Shown here one piece after another: positions 42,984 to 51,565 of a stretch of DNA of 64,000 bases. A program made the position numbers and the translations under genes. The notes under the pieces were generated by a model, which had not been told where the DNA came from, did not search any database, and saw nothing but the letters and a program-made list of their open reading frames with translations. Numbering within the stretch: the first letter of the stretch is position 1; every line of letters begins with the position of its first letter. Origin of the DNA: an uncultured Flavobacterium sp. (GTDB taxonomy: Bacteria; Bacteroidota; Bacteroidia; Flavobacteriales; Flavobacteriaceae); assembly GCF_943913405.1 (NCBI RefSeq), contig NZ_CALTYA010000008.1:1-64000 (forward strand), in the 5' to 3' direction.

Positions 42984-44177
42984 ATGTACATCAGCAAGAA
43001 AATCAAACATTCGTTCGTTTTAGCCGCCTTCCTCTTGTCAATCACAGCCTTCAGCCAATCGGGTGGGAAATTTAAAGTCGCTCTTGATGCTGGCCACGGT
43101 GCAAAAGATTATGGCGCTGTGAAAAATAATTTTGTAGAAAAAAACATTGCTTTGGCAGTAGTTCAAAAAGTAGGGAAACTGCTTGATAAACAGCCGAATG
43201 TAGACGTTGTATTTACAAGAAATTCAGACGTTTTCATCGAGCTTGTAGAGCGTGCAAATATTGCAAACCGAGCAAATGCTGATTTATTTGTTTCCATACA
43301 TTGCAATTCCAATCCGAATCCTGATGCTTTTGGAACAGAGACTTACGTTATGGGTCTTACGAAAGTGAAATCTGCTTTGGAAGTAGCAAAAAATGAAAAT
43401 GAGGTAATCACGTTAGAGTCTGATTATAAAGTGAAATATGCAGGCTATGATCCAAAATCACCTGAATCTTTAATCGGGATTACGTTGATGCAGGAAGAAC
43501 ATTTGGAGCAGGGAATCGCTGTGGCAAGCAAAATTCAAGATAATTTCGACAAGCAATTGAGCAGAAAGAGCAGAGGAGTGAAACAGGCTCCGTTTATGGT
43601 TCTGCACAAAACTTCAATGCCGAGCATTCTTATTGAGATGGGATTTATTTCGAATAAAAATGAAGGACAATACTTGAATTCCGAAGAAGGCCAAAACGAA
43701 ATTGCAAAGGCGATTGCTGATGCGATCATGGGCTATAAGAAAGAATATTATGGAGGAACTTCTATTGAAAATAAAATTGACAAGGAAGACATGCGTGTTG
43801 AAAGACCGAAAGAAGTAGTGGCTCCTGCTAAAAAAGACAGTGCAAAAGCGCCAGAAACAAAAGCACCAGTTGCTAAAGCTGAAACAAAACCAGAAGTTAA
43901 GCCCGAAACAAAATCAGATTCAAAAGGCGTAATTTTTAAAGTTCAGATTTCTGCAAGCGGTACAAAATTAGACTTAGTTCCAAGTAATTTCAAAGGACTT
44001 AATAATATATCAATGGTTTCTGAAGGAAATCTTTTCAAATATATGTACGGCGAAACCAGCAATTATGAAGAAGCAAAACAGCTTGTTCAGGATGCAAAAG
44101 CCAAAGGATTTACATCTTCCTACCTAATCGCCTTTAAAAACGGCAAAAAAATCAGTATCCAAGAAGCATTAAAATAA
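42984..44177 (+). CDS. N-acetylmuramoyl-L-alanine amidase with SPOR-like C-terminus
   Basis: 397-residue exported zinc amidase (amidase_3, AmiA/B/C type) that cuts the lactyl-amide bond of peptidoglycan. Signal peptide 1-24, then VALDAGHGAKDYGAV (near 32; first zinc His), FVEKNIALAVV (Glu ligand near 47), VFTRNSD, LFVSIHCNSNPN (near 102; second His) and SILIEMGFISNKNEG (near 215; catalytic Glu). A Lys/Pro/Ala linker (270-315) leads to a SPOR-like C-terminal module (VIFKVQISASG, NYEEAKQLVQDAKAKGF) that binds denuded glycan. Likely acts in cell separation. First gene of a plus-strand run with the MCE gene. Confidence 0.92.
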   Translation: MYISKKIKHSFVLAAFLLSITAFSQSGGKFKVALDAGHGAKDYGAVKNNFVEKNIALAVVQKVGKLLDKQPNVDVVFTRNSDVFIELVERANIANRANADLFVSIHCNSNPNPDAFGTETYVMGLTKVKSALEVAKNENEVITLESDYKVKYAGYDPKSPESLIGITLMQEEHLEQGIAVASKIQDNFDKQLSRKSRGVKQAPFMVLHKTSMPSILIEMGFISNKNEGQYLNSEEGQNEIAKAIADAIMGYKKEYYGGTSIENKIDKEDMRVERPKEVVAPAKKDSAKAPETKAPVAKAETKPEVKPETKSDSKGVIFKVQISASGTKLDLVPSNFKGLNNISMVSEGNLFKYMYGETSNYEEAKQLVQDAKAKGFTSSYLIAFKNGKKISIQEALK

Positions 44178-44206
44178 TTTTATGAATGCATTTTGAAATA
44201 TTTACT

Positions 44207-44214
44207 TAAATTTG
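44207..44214 (+). promoter_or_regulatory. -7 box before the MCE gene
   Basis: TAAATTTG matches TAnnTTTG and ends 17 bases before the TTG start at 44232, predicting a leader of about 10 bases. Confidence 0.45.
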
Positions 44215-44231
44215 TTTAAAAACACCAAGCT

Positions 44232-45191
44232 TTGAAAATATCAAGAGAAGTAAAAACCGCAATTTTAGTTATCTCCTCCATTTTATTATTTATCTGGGGA
44301 TACAGTTTCTTAAAAGGAAGAGATCTTTTTAATAGTTATAAAACATTTTATGCCGTATATGACGAAGTTGAAGGTTTAGCGCCATCAGCTCCGGTTACAA
44401 TCAATGGATTGAACGTAGGAAAAGTGAACAGCATTACATTGCACACTGACGGAAGATTGCTTGTTGAAATTCAAGTGAAAACTGATTTTCCAATTTCAAA
44501 AACGAGTATTGCTTCAATTTATGAGCCAGGATTGTTAGGCGGAAAAAATATTGCTATTATTCCTAATTTCAAAGATCCGGTTTTAGCGGAAGACGGAGCT
44601 ACTTTATCGACAAATGTAAAACCAGGAATGCTTACAACGGTTGCTGACAAATTGAATCCATTGCAAAAGAAAGTTGAAAGCACTGTGGTTTCTGCTGACA
44701 GTTTGTTGATCAGCTTGAACAAAATTTTTGATACAAGAACTCAAGATAATCTTCGTGTTTCTATTGCTGAATTGGCAGCAACTATGAAAGAGTTCAGCGA
44801 AGCTTCTAAAAACCTGAACGCAATCATTTCTGGAAATAAGAATAATCTAGACGGAACTTTAGAGAACTTAAACAAAGCCAGCGGTAATTTTGCAACACTT
44901 TCTGACTCTTTGAAACAGGCAAGAATTGGCGAAGCTTTCAAGAAGCTTGAAAAGTCGATGGCCAATGTTGACAAAATCGTAAATGACGTGCAGTCAGGAA
45001 AAGGAACAATCGGAAAATTATTAAAAGACGACGGAATGTATAACAATCTAGAAGGTGCTTCGCTAGAAATGAAACAGCTTTTGGCAGATTTCAAGCAAAA
45101 TCCGAAACGTTATGTGCATTTTTCACTTTTTGGTAAAAAACCAAAACCGTATGTTGCACCGAAAGAAGAAGTAAAGGATACAATCAAATAA
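44232..45191 (+). CDS. MlaD/MCE family lipid-transport protein
   Basis: 319-residue protein anchored by one N-terminal membrane helix (residues 9-28) and carrying a single MCE domain (FYAVYDEVEGLAPSAPVTIN near 39, GLNVGKVNSITLH, YEPGLLGGKNIAIIPNF). The remaining half is helical with repeated coiled segments (LNKASGNFATLSDSLKQARI), then a Pro/Lys tail. MCE proteins form rings that shuttle lipids between membranes with an ABC transporter. No MlaE/MlaF genes adjoin. The start codon is TTG; no ATG is in frame nearby. It ends 7 bases before the Fe-S protein gene. Confidence 0.88.
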   Translation: MKISREVKTAILVISSILLFIWGYSFLKGRDLFNSYKTFYAVYDEVEGLAPSAPVTINGLNVGKVNSITLHTDGRLLVEIQVKTDFPISKTSIASIYEPGLLGGKNIAIIPNFKDPVLAEDGATLSTNVKPGMLTTVADKLNPLQKKVESTVVSADSLLISLNKIFDTRTQDNLRVSIAELAATMKEFSEASKNLNAIISGNKNNLDGTLENLNKASGNFATLSDSLKQARIGEAFKKLEKSMANVDKIVNDVQSGKGTIGKLLKDDGMYNNLEGASLEMKQLLADFKQNPKRYVHFSLFGKKPKPYVAPKEEVKDTIK

Positions 45192-45198
45192 AATCCTG

Positions 45199-46527
45199 AT
45201 GAGCTACATAGACAATATTTTGTTTGCCATTCTGCTTGGCTTGGGATTTGGATTTTTTGCAATTAATGTAAAAAAGCTGATTCGTAATATAAAATTGGGT
45301 CAAGACATTAACCGTTCTGACAACCCGAAAGAACGCTGGGCAAATATGGCCTTGATTGCTTTAGGACAGTCAAAAATGGTCAAACGTCCAATTGCCGGAT
45401 TTTTGCATATTATCGTTTATGTCGGTTTCGTAATCATCAATATTGAAGTCCTTGAAATCATCATCGATGGCCTTTTTGGCACGCATCGTGTTTTGGCTTT
45501 CATGGGGGGATTTTATAATTTCTTAATCGGGTCTTTTGAAATTCTGGCTATTCTTGTTTTAGTAGCTGTAATTACTTTTTTGATAAGAAGAAACATTATC
45601 AAGCTGAAAAGATTTATTCATAATGACTTGAAAGGATGGCCAAAAAGTGATGCCAATTACATTTTGTATTTTGAAATTACTTTAATGCTGTTGTTTCTTT
45701 TCTTAAATGCTTCTGATTTGGCTTTGCAATATAAAGGAGCGCATCATTATGTCCATGCTGGAGCTTTTCCCATCAGCCAATTTTTAGCGCCATTATTCAG
45801 CAATATGAATACTGATTCCTTAATAATTGTGGAAAGAGTTTTATGGTGGTCGCACATTGCAGGAATTTTAGTGTTTATGAATTACTTGTATTTTTCTAAA
45901 CATTTGCACATTCTTTTGGCTTTTCCAAATACCTATTTTGCAGATTTGAATCCTAAAGGGAAGTTTGATAATCTTGAATCAGTTACAAGAGAAGTAAAAT
46001 TAATGATGGATCCAAACGCAGATCCTTTTGCAGCACAGCCTATCGATGAAAACGCAGCGCCGACAAAATTTGGAGCCAGCGATGTTCAAGACTTGAATTG
46101 GGTACAATTGCTAAATGCTTACACTTGTACCGAATGTGGTCGTTGTACTTCTTCTTGTCCCGCAAATATTACCGGCAAGAAACTTTCTCCAAGAAAAATC
46201 ATGATGGATACGCGTGACAGATTGGAAGAAGTCGGAAAAAATATGGATGCCAACAAAGGTGTTTTTGTTCCCGATAATAAGACTTTATTAAACGATTATA
46301 TTACGCCTGAAGAACTTTGGGCTTGTACGTCTTGCAATGCGTGCGTAGAAGAATGTCCGGTAAATATCAGTCCGCTGTCGATAATCATGGACATGAGGCG
46401 CTATTTAGTTATGGAACAAAGTGCTGCGCCAATGTCATTAAATGCAATGATGACAAATGTTGAAAATAACGGAGCGCCTTGGCAATACAGCCAGCAAGAT
46501 CGCTTAAATTGGAAAAACGAAAATTAA
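45199..46527 (+). CDS. membrane-bound 4Fe-4S ferredoxin-type protein
   Basis: 442 residues. About five membrane helices (residues 1-20, 64-90, 95-125, 150-172 and 215-235) are followed by a cytoplasmic 2x[4Fe-4S] domain: CTECGRCTSSCP near 310 and CTSCNACVEECP near 375. This is the architecture of HdrD/GlpC/NarI-like quinone-linked electron carriers. The partner is probably the CCG-domain protein 600 bases downstream, giving a HdrDE-like or lactate-oxidase-like complex split in two genes. The electron donor is not evident. Confidence 0.88.
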   Translation: MSYIDNILFAILLGLGFGFFAINVKKLIRNIKLGQDINRSDNPKERWANMALIALGQSKMVKRPIAGFLHIIVYVGFVIINIEVLEIIIDGLFGTHRVLAFMGGFYNFLIGSFEILAILVLVAVITFLIRRNIIKLKRFIHNDLKGWPKSDANYILYFEITLMLLFLFLNASDLALQYKGAHHYVHAGAFPISQFLAPLFSNMNTDSLIIVERVLWWSHIAGILVFMNYLYFSKHLHILLAFPNTYFADLNPKGKFDNLESVTREVKLMMDPNADPFAAQPIDENAAPTKFGASDVQDLNWVQLLNAYTCTECGRCTSSCPANITGKKLSPRKIMMDTRDRLEEVGKNMDANKGVFVPDNKTLLNDYITPEELWACTSCNACVEECPVNISPLSIIMDMRRYLVMEQSAAPMSLNAMMTNVENNGAPWQYSQQDRLNWKNEN

Positions 46528-46581
46528 AAATTTGGCGTAATTAGATTTGCGCAATATTATAAATAGAAATTAAGAAATAGA

Positions 46582-47028
46582 ATGAAAGCAGAAGATATAG
46601 ACAAAAATCTATTGGCCGTTACAGAAAACGGTGAAGCGATAAGCCCAATCTTGCCACAAGGAATCAAAAACTACCTGATTGACATTGACGGAACTATCTG
46701 TGACGATATTCCGAATGAGCAACCAGAAAGAATGCTTACGGCAGAATTATATCCTGATGCTTTGGCAACTTTAAATCGCTGGTATGATGAAGGACACGTT
46801 ATTTTCTTCTTTACTTCAAGAACTGAAGCACACCGCGAAGTGACTGAACAATGGTTAAAATTGCACGGTTTCAAATATCATGGAATGGTAATGGGAAAAC
46901 CACGTGGCGGAAATTACCACTGGATTGACAATCATTTAGTAAAAGCAACTCGCTACAGAGGTAAATTTACTGACTTGGTTGACAAAGAAGTTACAATTCA
47001 AGTTTTTGACGACGAACATCACGAGTAA
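46582..47028 (+). CDS. HAD-superfamily phosphatase-like protein
   Basis: 148 residues. The HAD motif I is NYLIDIDGTICDD (near 30; nucleophile Asp and acid-base Asp), motif II is VIFFFTSRTEAH (near 74), and KPRGGNYHWIDNH plus QVFDDEHHE at the end resemble motifs III and IV. It lacks a cap domain. Related flavobacterial proteins are often called phosphoheptose isomerase, which the sequence does not support. It sits between the two Fe-S genes, so a link with their pathway is possible. Confidence 0.78.
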   Translation: MKAEDIDKNLLAVTENGEAISPILPQGIKNYLIDIDGTICDDIPNEQPERMLTAELYPDALATLNRWYDEGHVIFFFTSRTEAHREVTEQWLKLHGFKYHGMVMGKPRGGNYHWIDNHLVKATRYRGKFTDLVDKEVTIQVFDDEHHE

Positions 47029-47070
47029 AAAAAATGATTATTAGATTACTAGATTTTTCGACAATTTAAA

Positions 47071-47112
47071 ATCTGAAAATCTAACGATCTGAAAATCTAA
47101 CAATCTAAAAAT
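47071..47112 (+). repeat. 16-bp direct repeat abutting the CCG protein start
   Basis: ATCTGAAAATCTAACG (47071-47086) is followed by ATCTGAAAATCTAACA (47087-47102) and the partial unit ATCTAAAAAT (47103-47112); the ATG follows at once. It forms most of the leader of the next gene. Confidence 0.7.
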
Positions 47113-47904
47113 ATGTCAGAAGTTTTATCAGTGCCGACAATGGCAGAAATGCTTGCTCAAGGACAACAGCCAGAAGTATTATTTTGGGTTGGTTGCGCCG
47201 GAAGCTTTGATGATAGGGCAAAAAAAATAACAAAAGCTTTTGTCAAAATTTTGAACAGAGCTGAAGTTTCGTTTGCAGTTCTTGGAGCTGAAGAAAGCTG
47301 TACTGGCGATCCTGCGAAAAGAGCAGGCAATGAATTTTTGTTTCAGATGCAGGCGATGATGAACATTGAAGTTCTGAATGCCTACGAAGCAAAAAAAATT
47401 GTGACGGCTTGTCCGCATTGTTTTAATACGCTGAAAAATGAATATCCTGAATTAGGTGGAAATTATGAAGTTGTCCATCATACGCAGTTTTTAAAATCAC
47501 TTTTAGATGCTGGAAGATTAACAATTGAAGGTGGCCAATTCAAAGGAAAAAGAATAACATTTCACGATCCATGTTATCTTGGAAGAGCGAATAAAATCTA
47601 TGAAGCTCCAAGAGATCTGATTGAAAAATTAGATGTAGAATTGGTGGAGATGAAACGCTCAAAAGCCAATGGTTTGTGTTGTGGTGCTGGTGGCGCTCAA
47701 ATGTTCAAAGATGCTGAACCAGGAAATAAAGAGGTAAACATCGAAAGAACAGAAGACGCTCTTGAAACACAGCCGGATATTATTGCAGCGGGTTGTCCGT
47801 TTTGTAATACCATGCTTACTGATGGCGTGAAAAATAAAGAAAAAGAAAGTCAAGTGAAAGTGATGGATATCGCTGAGTTGATAGCTAATGCAAAAGACCT
47901 GTAG
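47113..47904 (+). CDS. CCG-domain (heterodisulfide reductase B/LutA-like) Fe-S protein
   Basis: 263-residue soluble protein with two cysteine-rich CCG domains: WVGCAGSFDDRA ... ESCTGDPAKRAGNE ... TACPHCFNTLKNEY in the first half, and HDPCYLGRANKIYEAPRD ... NGLCCGAGGAQMF ... GCPFCNTML in the second. Such domains hold an unusual 4Fe-4S cluster in HdrB and similar redox proteins. With the membrane ferredoxin protein at 45.2 kb it probably forms one enzyme that passes electrons to or from the quinone pool. Confidence 0.9.
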   Translation: MSEVLSVPTMAEMLAQGQQPEVLFWVGCAGSFDDRAKKITKAFVKILNRAEVSFAVLGAEESCTGDPAKRAGNEFLFQMQAMMNIEVLNAYEAKKIVTACPHCFNTLKNEYPELGGNYEVVHHTQFLKSLLDAGRLTIEGGQFKGKRITFHDPCYLGRANKIYEAPRDLIEKLDVELVEMKRSKANGLCCGAGGAQMFKDAEPGNKEVNIERTEDALETQPDIIAAGCPFCNTMLTDGVKNKEKESQVKVMDIAELIANAKDL

Positions 47905-47956
47905 TCAGGAAATGAGAAAAACTCATAATTTATAATTCATTAATTCATAACTTATT

Positions 47957-48439
47957 ATGTACGTTCCTTTTGAAAATTTACCAGAAGAATCAAAAATCTG
48001 GATATACCAATCTAACAGAAAATTTTCAGATGAAGAATTTGCTGCTATTGAAAATGACCTGAAAGCTTTTGTGGAAGGTTGGGCAGCGCACGGAACTTCT
48101 TTGGAAGCTTCTTATCAATTAAAATACAACCGTTTTATCATTTTAGCCGTAAATCAAGAAGTACAGAATGCAACTGGCTGTTCTATTGATGCTTCTGTGC
48201 AATTTATCCAAGATTTGGAGAAAAAGTATGAGGTAGATTTATTAGATAAAATGAATGTAACTTTCAAATTGGGCGAGCATATCGCGCACAAGCCATTGAT
48301 CGAATTCAAAAAAATGGCCAAAGAAAAAGCCGTTTCTGGAAATACAATTGTTTTTAATAATCTCGTTAATACTGTTGGCGAATGGCATGAATATTGGGAA
48401 GTTCCTGCTAATGAAAGCTGGCATAGCCGATTTTTTTAA
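47957..48439 (+). CDS. conserved protein of unknown function
   Basis: 160 residues. It has no Walker A/B or ABC signature, although close relatives in databases are, from memory, often labelled ABC transporter ATPase. Visible blocks are MYVPFENLPEESKIWIYQSN, ENDLKAFVEGWAAHGTSL, RFIILAVNQEVQNATGCSID and the His/Trp-rich end GEWHEYWEVPANESWHSRFF. It has no signal peptide. It lies in the Fe-S/GH3 run and ends 12 bases before the GH3 fusion gene. Function unknown. Confidence 0.8.
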   Translation: MYVPFENLPEESKIWIYQSNRKFSDEEFAAIENDLKAFVEGWAAHGTSLEASYQLKYNRFIILAVNQEVQNATGCSIDASVQFIQDLEKKYEVDLLDKMNVTFKLGEHIAHKPLIEFKKMAKEKAVSGNTIVFNNLVNTVGEWHEYWEVPANESWHSRFF

Positions 48440-48451
48440 AACATTTTTTTG

Positions 48452-51361
48452 ATGAGATATATTATTGTTCTGCTGTTTTTCAGCCAAATTGCATTCGCAC
48501 AGCTACGTAAATTTACGCCTATATCAATTGATACTGAAACCAAAGAATCAATATGGGTGGATAGCATCTACAATAAAATGTCTCTTGAAGAAAAAATCGG
48601 ACAGCTTTTTATGGTTGCCGCTTATTCAAATAAAGATTCTGTTCACACAAATGCAATTGAGAGATTGGTCACACAGCAGAAAATTGGCGGTGTTATCTTT
48701 TTTCAAGGCGGACCAGTTCGCCAAGCAAAATTAACCAACAGATATCAAGCAAAATCTAAAGTGCCTCTTTTCGTAGGAATTGATGCTGAATGGGGATTGG
48801 CAATGCGCCTCGACTCAGTGATGCGTTATCCTTGGAACATGACTTTAGGTGCAATCCAAGATTTGAAGCTGATCGAAGAAGTTGGAGAAAAATACGGTCA
48901 GCAGAGCAGGAGAGTTGGAGTCCACTTCAATTTTGCGCCAGTTTTAGATATAAATACTAATCCAAAGAACCCTATTATCGGAAATCGTTCTTTCGGGGAA
49001 GATAAAATGAATGTCACCAACAGAGCTTCAGCTTTGATGAAAGGAATTCAAAGCCAAGGTGTTTTCGCTACTGGAAAGCATTTTCCTGGCCACGGCGATA
49101 CATCTACAGATTCGCATCACACGCTTCCAGTTGTTAATTTTTCCAAGGAAAGAATCAACGAAGTAGAATTTTATCCTTACAAAAGATTGTTCAAGGAAGG
49201 ACTTGCCAGTGTAATGGTGGCGCATTTAAATGTTCCGAGCTTGGAACCTAGAGAAAATTATCCGACATCGCTTTCTTATAATGTAGTTACAGAAATTTTG
49301 CAGAATCAATTGCATTTCAAAGGATTGATTTTTACGGATGCCTTGAACATGAAAGGCGCCAGCAATTTCAAACAGCCTGGAGATATTGATTTAGAAGCTT
49401 TTTTAGCAGGAAATGACATTTTGCTTTTTGCTGAAAATGTTCCTTTGGCTTTGGAAAAAATCTGTGTGGCCTACCAAGATACTTTGATTACAGAAGACAG
49501 ATTGGCAAAATCGGTTAAAAAAATCTTGAAATATAAGTATAGAGCTGGACTGAATCATTATAAGCCTGTTGAAATTCCTTATTTGTATCAAGATATGAAT
49601 ACTGCTGAAACAGAAGCTTTTCAATATGATTTATACGAAAATGCGGTTACGGTTATAAAAAACGATGAAGAAATTCTTCCTATAAAAGATATTGAAAACG
49701 AGAAGATTGCCTATGTAAAATTAGGGGATGATATCAATACTCCATTTGTTACAACTTTGCGACAATATGCTGATATTACTGAAGTTTCAAATGATAGCTT
49801 GCCTCGATTGATTGAAGAATTGAAGAATTATTCTACAGTTATTGTAGGCTTTCATAAGGCAGACGGCGCTTGGAAAAAGCATGATTTTACGGTAGATGAA
49901 TTGGTAAAATTGCAAGAAATTGCTAAAAATAATAGAGTAATTTTAGATGTTTTCGCAAAGCCGTATTCATTAATTCCTGTCAATTCTTTTGCAGACATTA
50001 AAGGTTTGGTTGTATCCTATCAAAATAGCGATGTGGCACAAAATGTTTCGGCACAGTTGATTTTTGGAGCTATCGAATCCAAAGGAAAACTTCCGGTTTC
50101 TATCGGAACAAATTTTAAAGTAAACGACGGCTTAAAGACGAAAAAACTCAACCGACTCGGTTTTACAATTGCTGAAAATGTTGGGATGAGTTCTGGAACT
50201 TTGGCAAAAATTGACTTGATTGCGAAAAATGCCATTGAAAGAAATATGGCGCCCGGTATGCAAATTCTTGTGGCCAGAAAAGGCAAAGTTGTCTATCAAA
50301 AATCTTTTGGGTTTCACGATTATAAAAACCAAGTGAAAGTTCAAAATTCTGATATTTATGATGTGGCTTCGCTGACAAAAATGGTTTCGACGCTTCCGGA
50401 AGTGATGCAATTATATGATCAGAAAAAAGTTACGCTGGAAACAAAATTAGGAACGATGCTTCCTGTATTTGCAAATTCTGACAAAAAAGATATTACTTTT
50501 AAAGAATTACTTTCGCATTATGCAAAGTTACAGCCTTGGATTCCGTTTTATCAAGCGACTTTGGATGCTAACAAAATGCCGAGTGAGAAATATTACAGAA
50601 AATCTTTTTCTCCAGAATTTTCAAGACAAGTAGCTGAGAATTTATTTTTGAGAAGCGATTATGAAGATACGATTATCAAGAAAATTGTAGACAGCAAATT
50701 GCTTCCGAAGAAAGAATACAAATACAGCGATTTCACTTTTATCATCTTGAAAGAATATGTTGAAAGAGCAACAGGAAAAAATTTAGATTTGCTTTCTGAA
50801 GATAATTTTTACAAGAAATTGGGAGCTTACAAAACGGGTTATAATCCGTTGCGAAAGTTTGACATGAGCATAATTCCTCCTACGGAAGAAGACAATTATT
50901 TCAGATACCAAACTATTCAAGGCTATGTTCACGACATGGCGGCAGCAATGCAAGATGGAGTTGGCGGGCATGCGGGAATTTTTTCAAACACGATGGATTT
51001 GGCCAAAATCATGCAAATGTATCTTCAGAAAGGGAATTACGGAGGCGTTCAGTTTTTCTCTCCAGCCACTTTTGATGCTTTCAATACTTGTTATTTCTGC
51101 AAGGAAGGAAACAGAAGAGCACTTGGTTTTGACAAGCAGCAATTCCCAGGAACTTCTGGGCCAACTTGCGGCTGTGCTTCAAATTCAAGTTTTGGCCATA
51201 CCGGTTTTACTGGAACAATGGCTTGGGCTGATCCTGAAAAAGAATTGGTTTATATTTTTCTTTCGAATAGAACTTATCCAGATTCTAATGCGCCAAATAC
51301 GCTTTCAAAAGAAAATGTTCGCGAAAATATCCAGAAGGTGATTTACGATGCGATTAAATAA
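48452..51361 (+). CDS. GH3 beta-N-acetylhexosaminidase fused to a beta-lactamase-like serine hydrolase
   Basis: 969-residue exported enzyme (signal peptide MRYIIVLLFFSQIAFAQ). Residues 40-370 are a NagZ-like GH3 domain: GKHFPGHGDTSTDSHHTLP (near 208, His general acid) and FTDALNMKGASN (near 294, nucleophile Asp). About 370-560 matches the GH3 C-terminal domain. Residues 580-969 form a class C beta-lactamase/DD-peptidase-type domain: SxxK in DVASLTKMV (near 640), YSD in KYSDFTFIIL (near 755), and HTG in FGHTGFTGTMAW (near 912). The combination should cut both the glycan and the peptide or an ester in cell-wall fragments. The first codon in the frame is a TTG just before the ATG. Confidence 0.9.
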   Translation: MRYIIVLLFFSQIAFAQLRKFTPISIDTETKESIWVDSIYNKMSLEEKIGQLFMVAAYSNKDSVHTNAIERLVTQQKIGGVIFFQGGPVRQAKLTNRYQAKSKVPLFVGIDAEWGLAMRLDSVMRYPWNMTLGAIQDLKLIEEVGEKYGQQSRRVGVHFNFAPVLDINTNPKNPIIGNRSFGEDKMNVTNRASALMKGIQSQGVFATGKHFPGHGDTSTDSHHTLPVVNFSKERINEVEFYPYKRLFKEGLASVMVAHLNVPSLEPRENYPTSLSYNVVTEILQNQLHFKGLIFTDALNMKGASNFKQPGDIDLEAFLAGNDILLFAENVPLALEKICVAYQDTLITEDRLAKSVKKILKYKYRAGLNHYKPVEIPYLYQDMNTAETEAFQYDLYENAVTVIKNDEEILPIKDIENEKIAYVKLGDDINTPFVTTLRQYADITEVSNDSLPRLIEELKNYSTVIVGFHKADGAWKKHDFTVDELVKLQEIAKNNRVILDVFAKPYSLIPVNSFADIKGLVVSYQNSDVAQNVSAQLIFGAIESKGKLPVSIGTNFKVNDGLKTKKLNRLGFTIAENVGMSSGTLAKIDLIAKNAIERNMAPGMQILVARKGKVVYQKSFGFHDYKNQVKVQNSDIYDVASLTKMVSTLPEVMQLYDQKKVTLETKLGTMLPVFANSDKKDITFKELLSHYAKLQPWIPFYQATLDANKMPSEKYYRKSFSPEFSRQVAENLFLRSDYEDTIIKKIVDSKLLPKKEYKYSDFTFIILKEYVERATGKNLDLLSEDNFYKKLGAYKTGYNPLRKFDMSIIPPTEEDNYFRYQTIQGYVHDMAAAMQDGVGGHAGIFSNTMDLAKIMQMYLQKGNYGGVQFFSPATFDAFNTCYFCKEGNRRALGFDKQQFPGTSGPTCGCASNSSFGHTGFTGTMAWADPEKELVYIFLSNRTYPDSNAPNTLSKENVRENIQKVIYDAIK

Positions 51362-51565
51362 GGATTTCTGAATTTTAGAAGCCAGAATGGCAAAAAAAAA
51401 TGGATCAGATTCCGTTTGATTTGATTGCTTCACTTCTTATAAAAATGGCTGTTGAAGATTAGATTTCTAGTAATTTTTCAAAGCATTTCCTTTACGTTAA
51501 TTTTAGTCAAATTTCAGTTTTGCCTTACTTTTTTGAGTAATTTCGCTATTATTTAGCATTACAAT

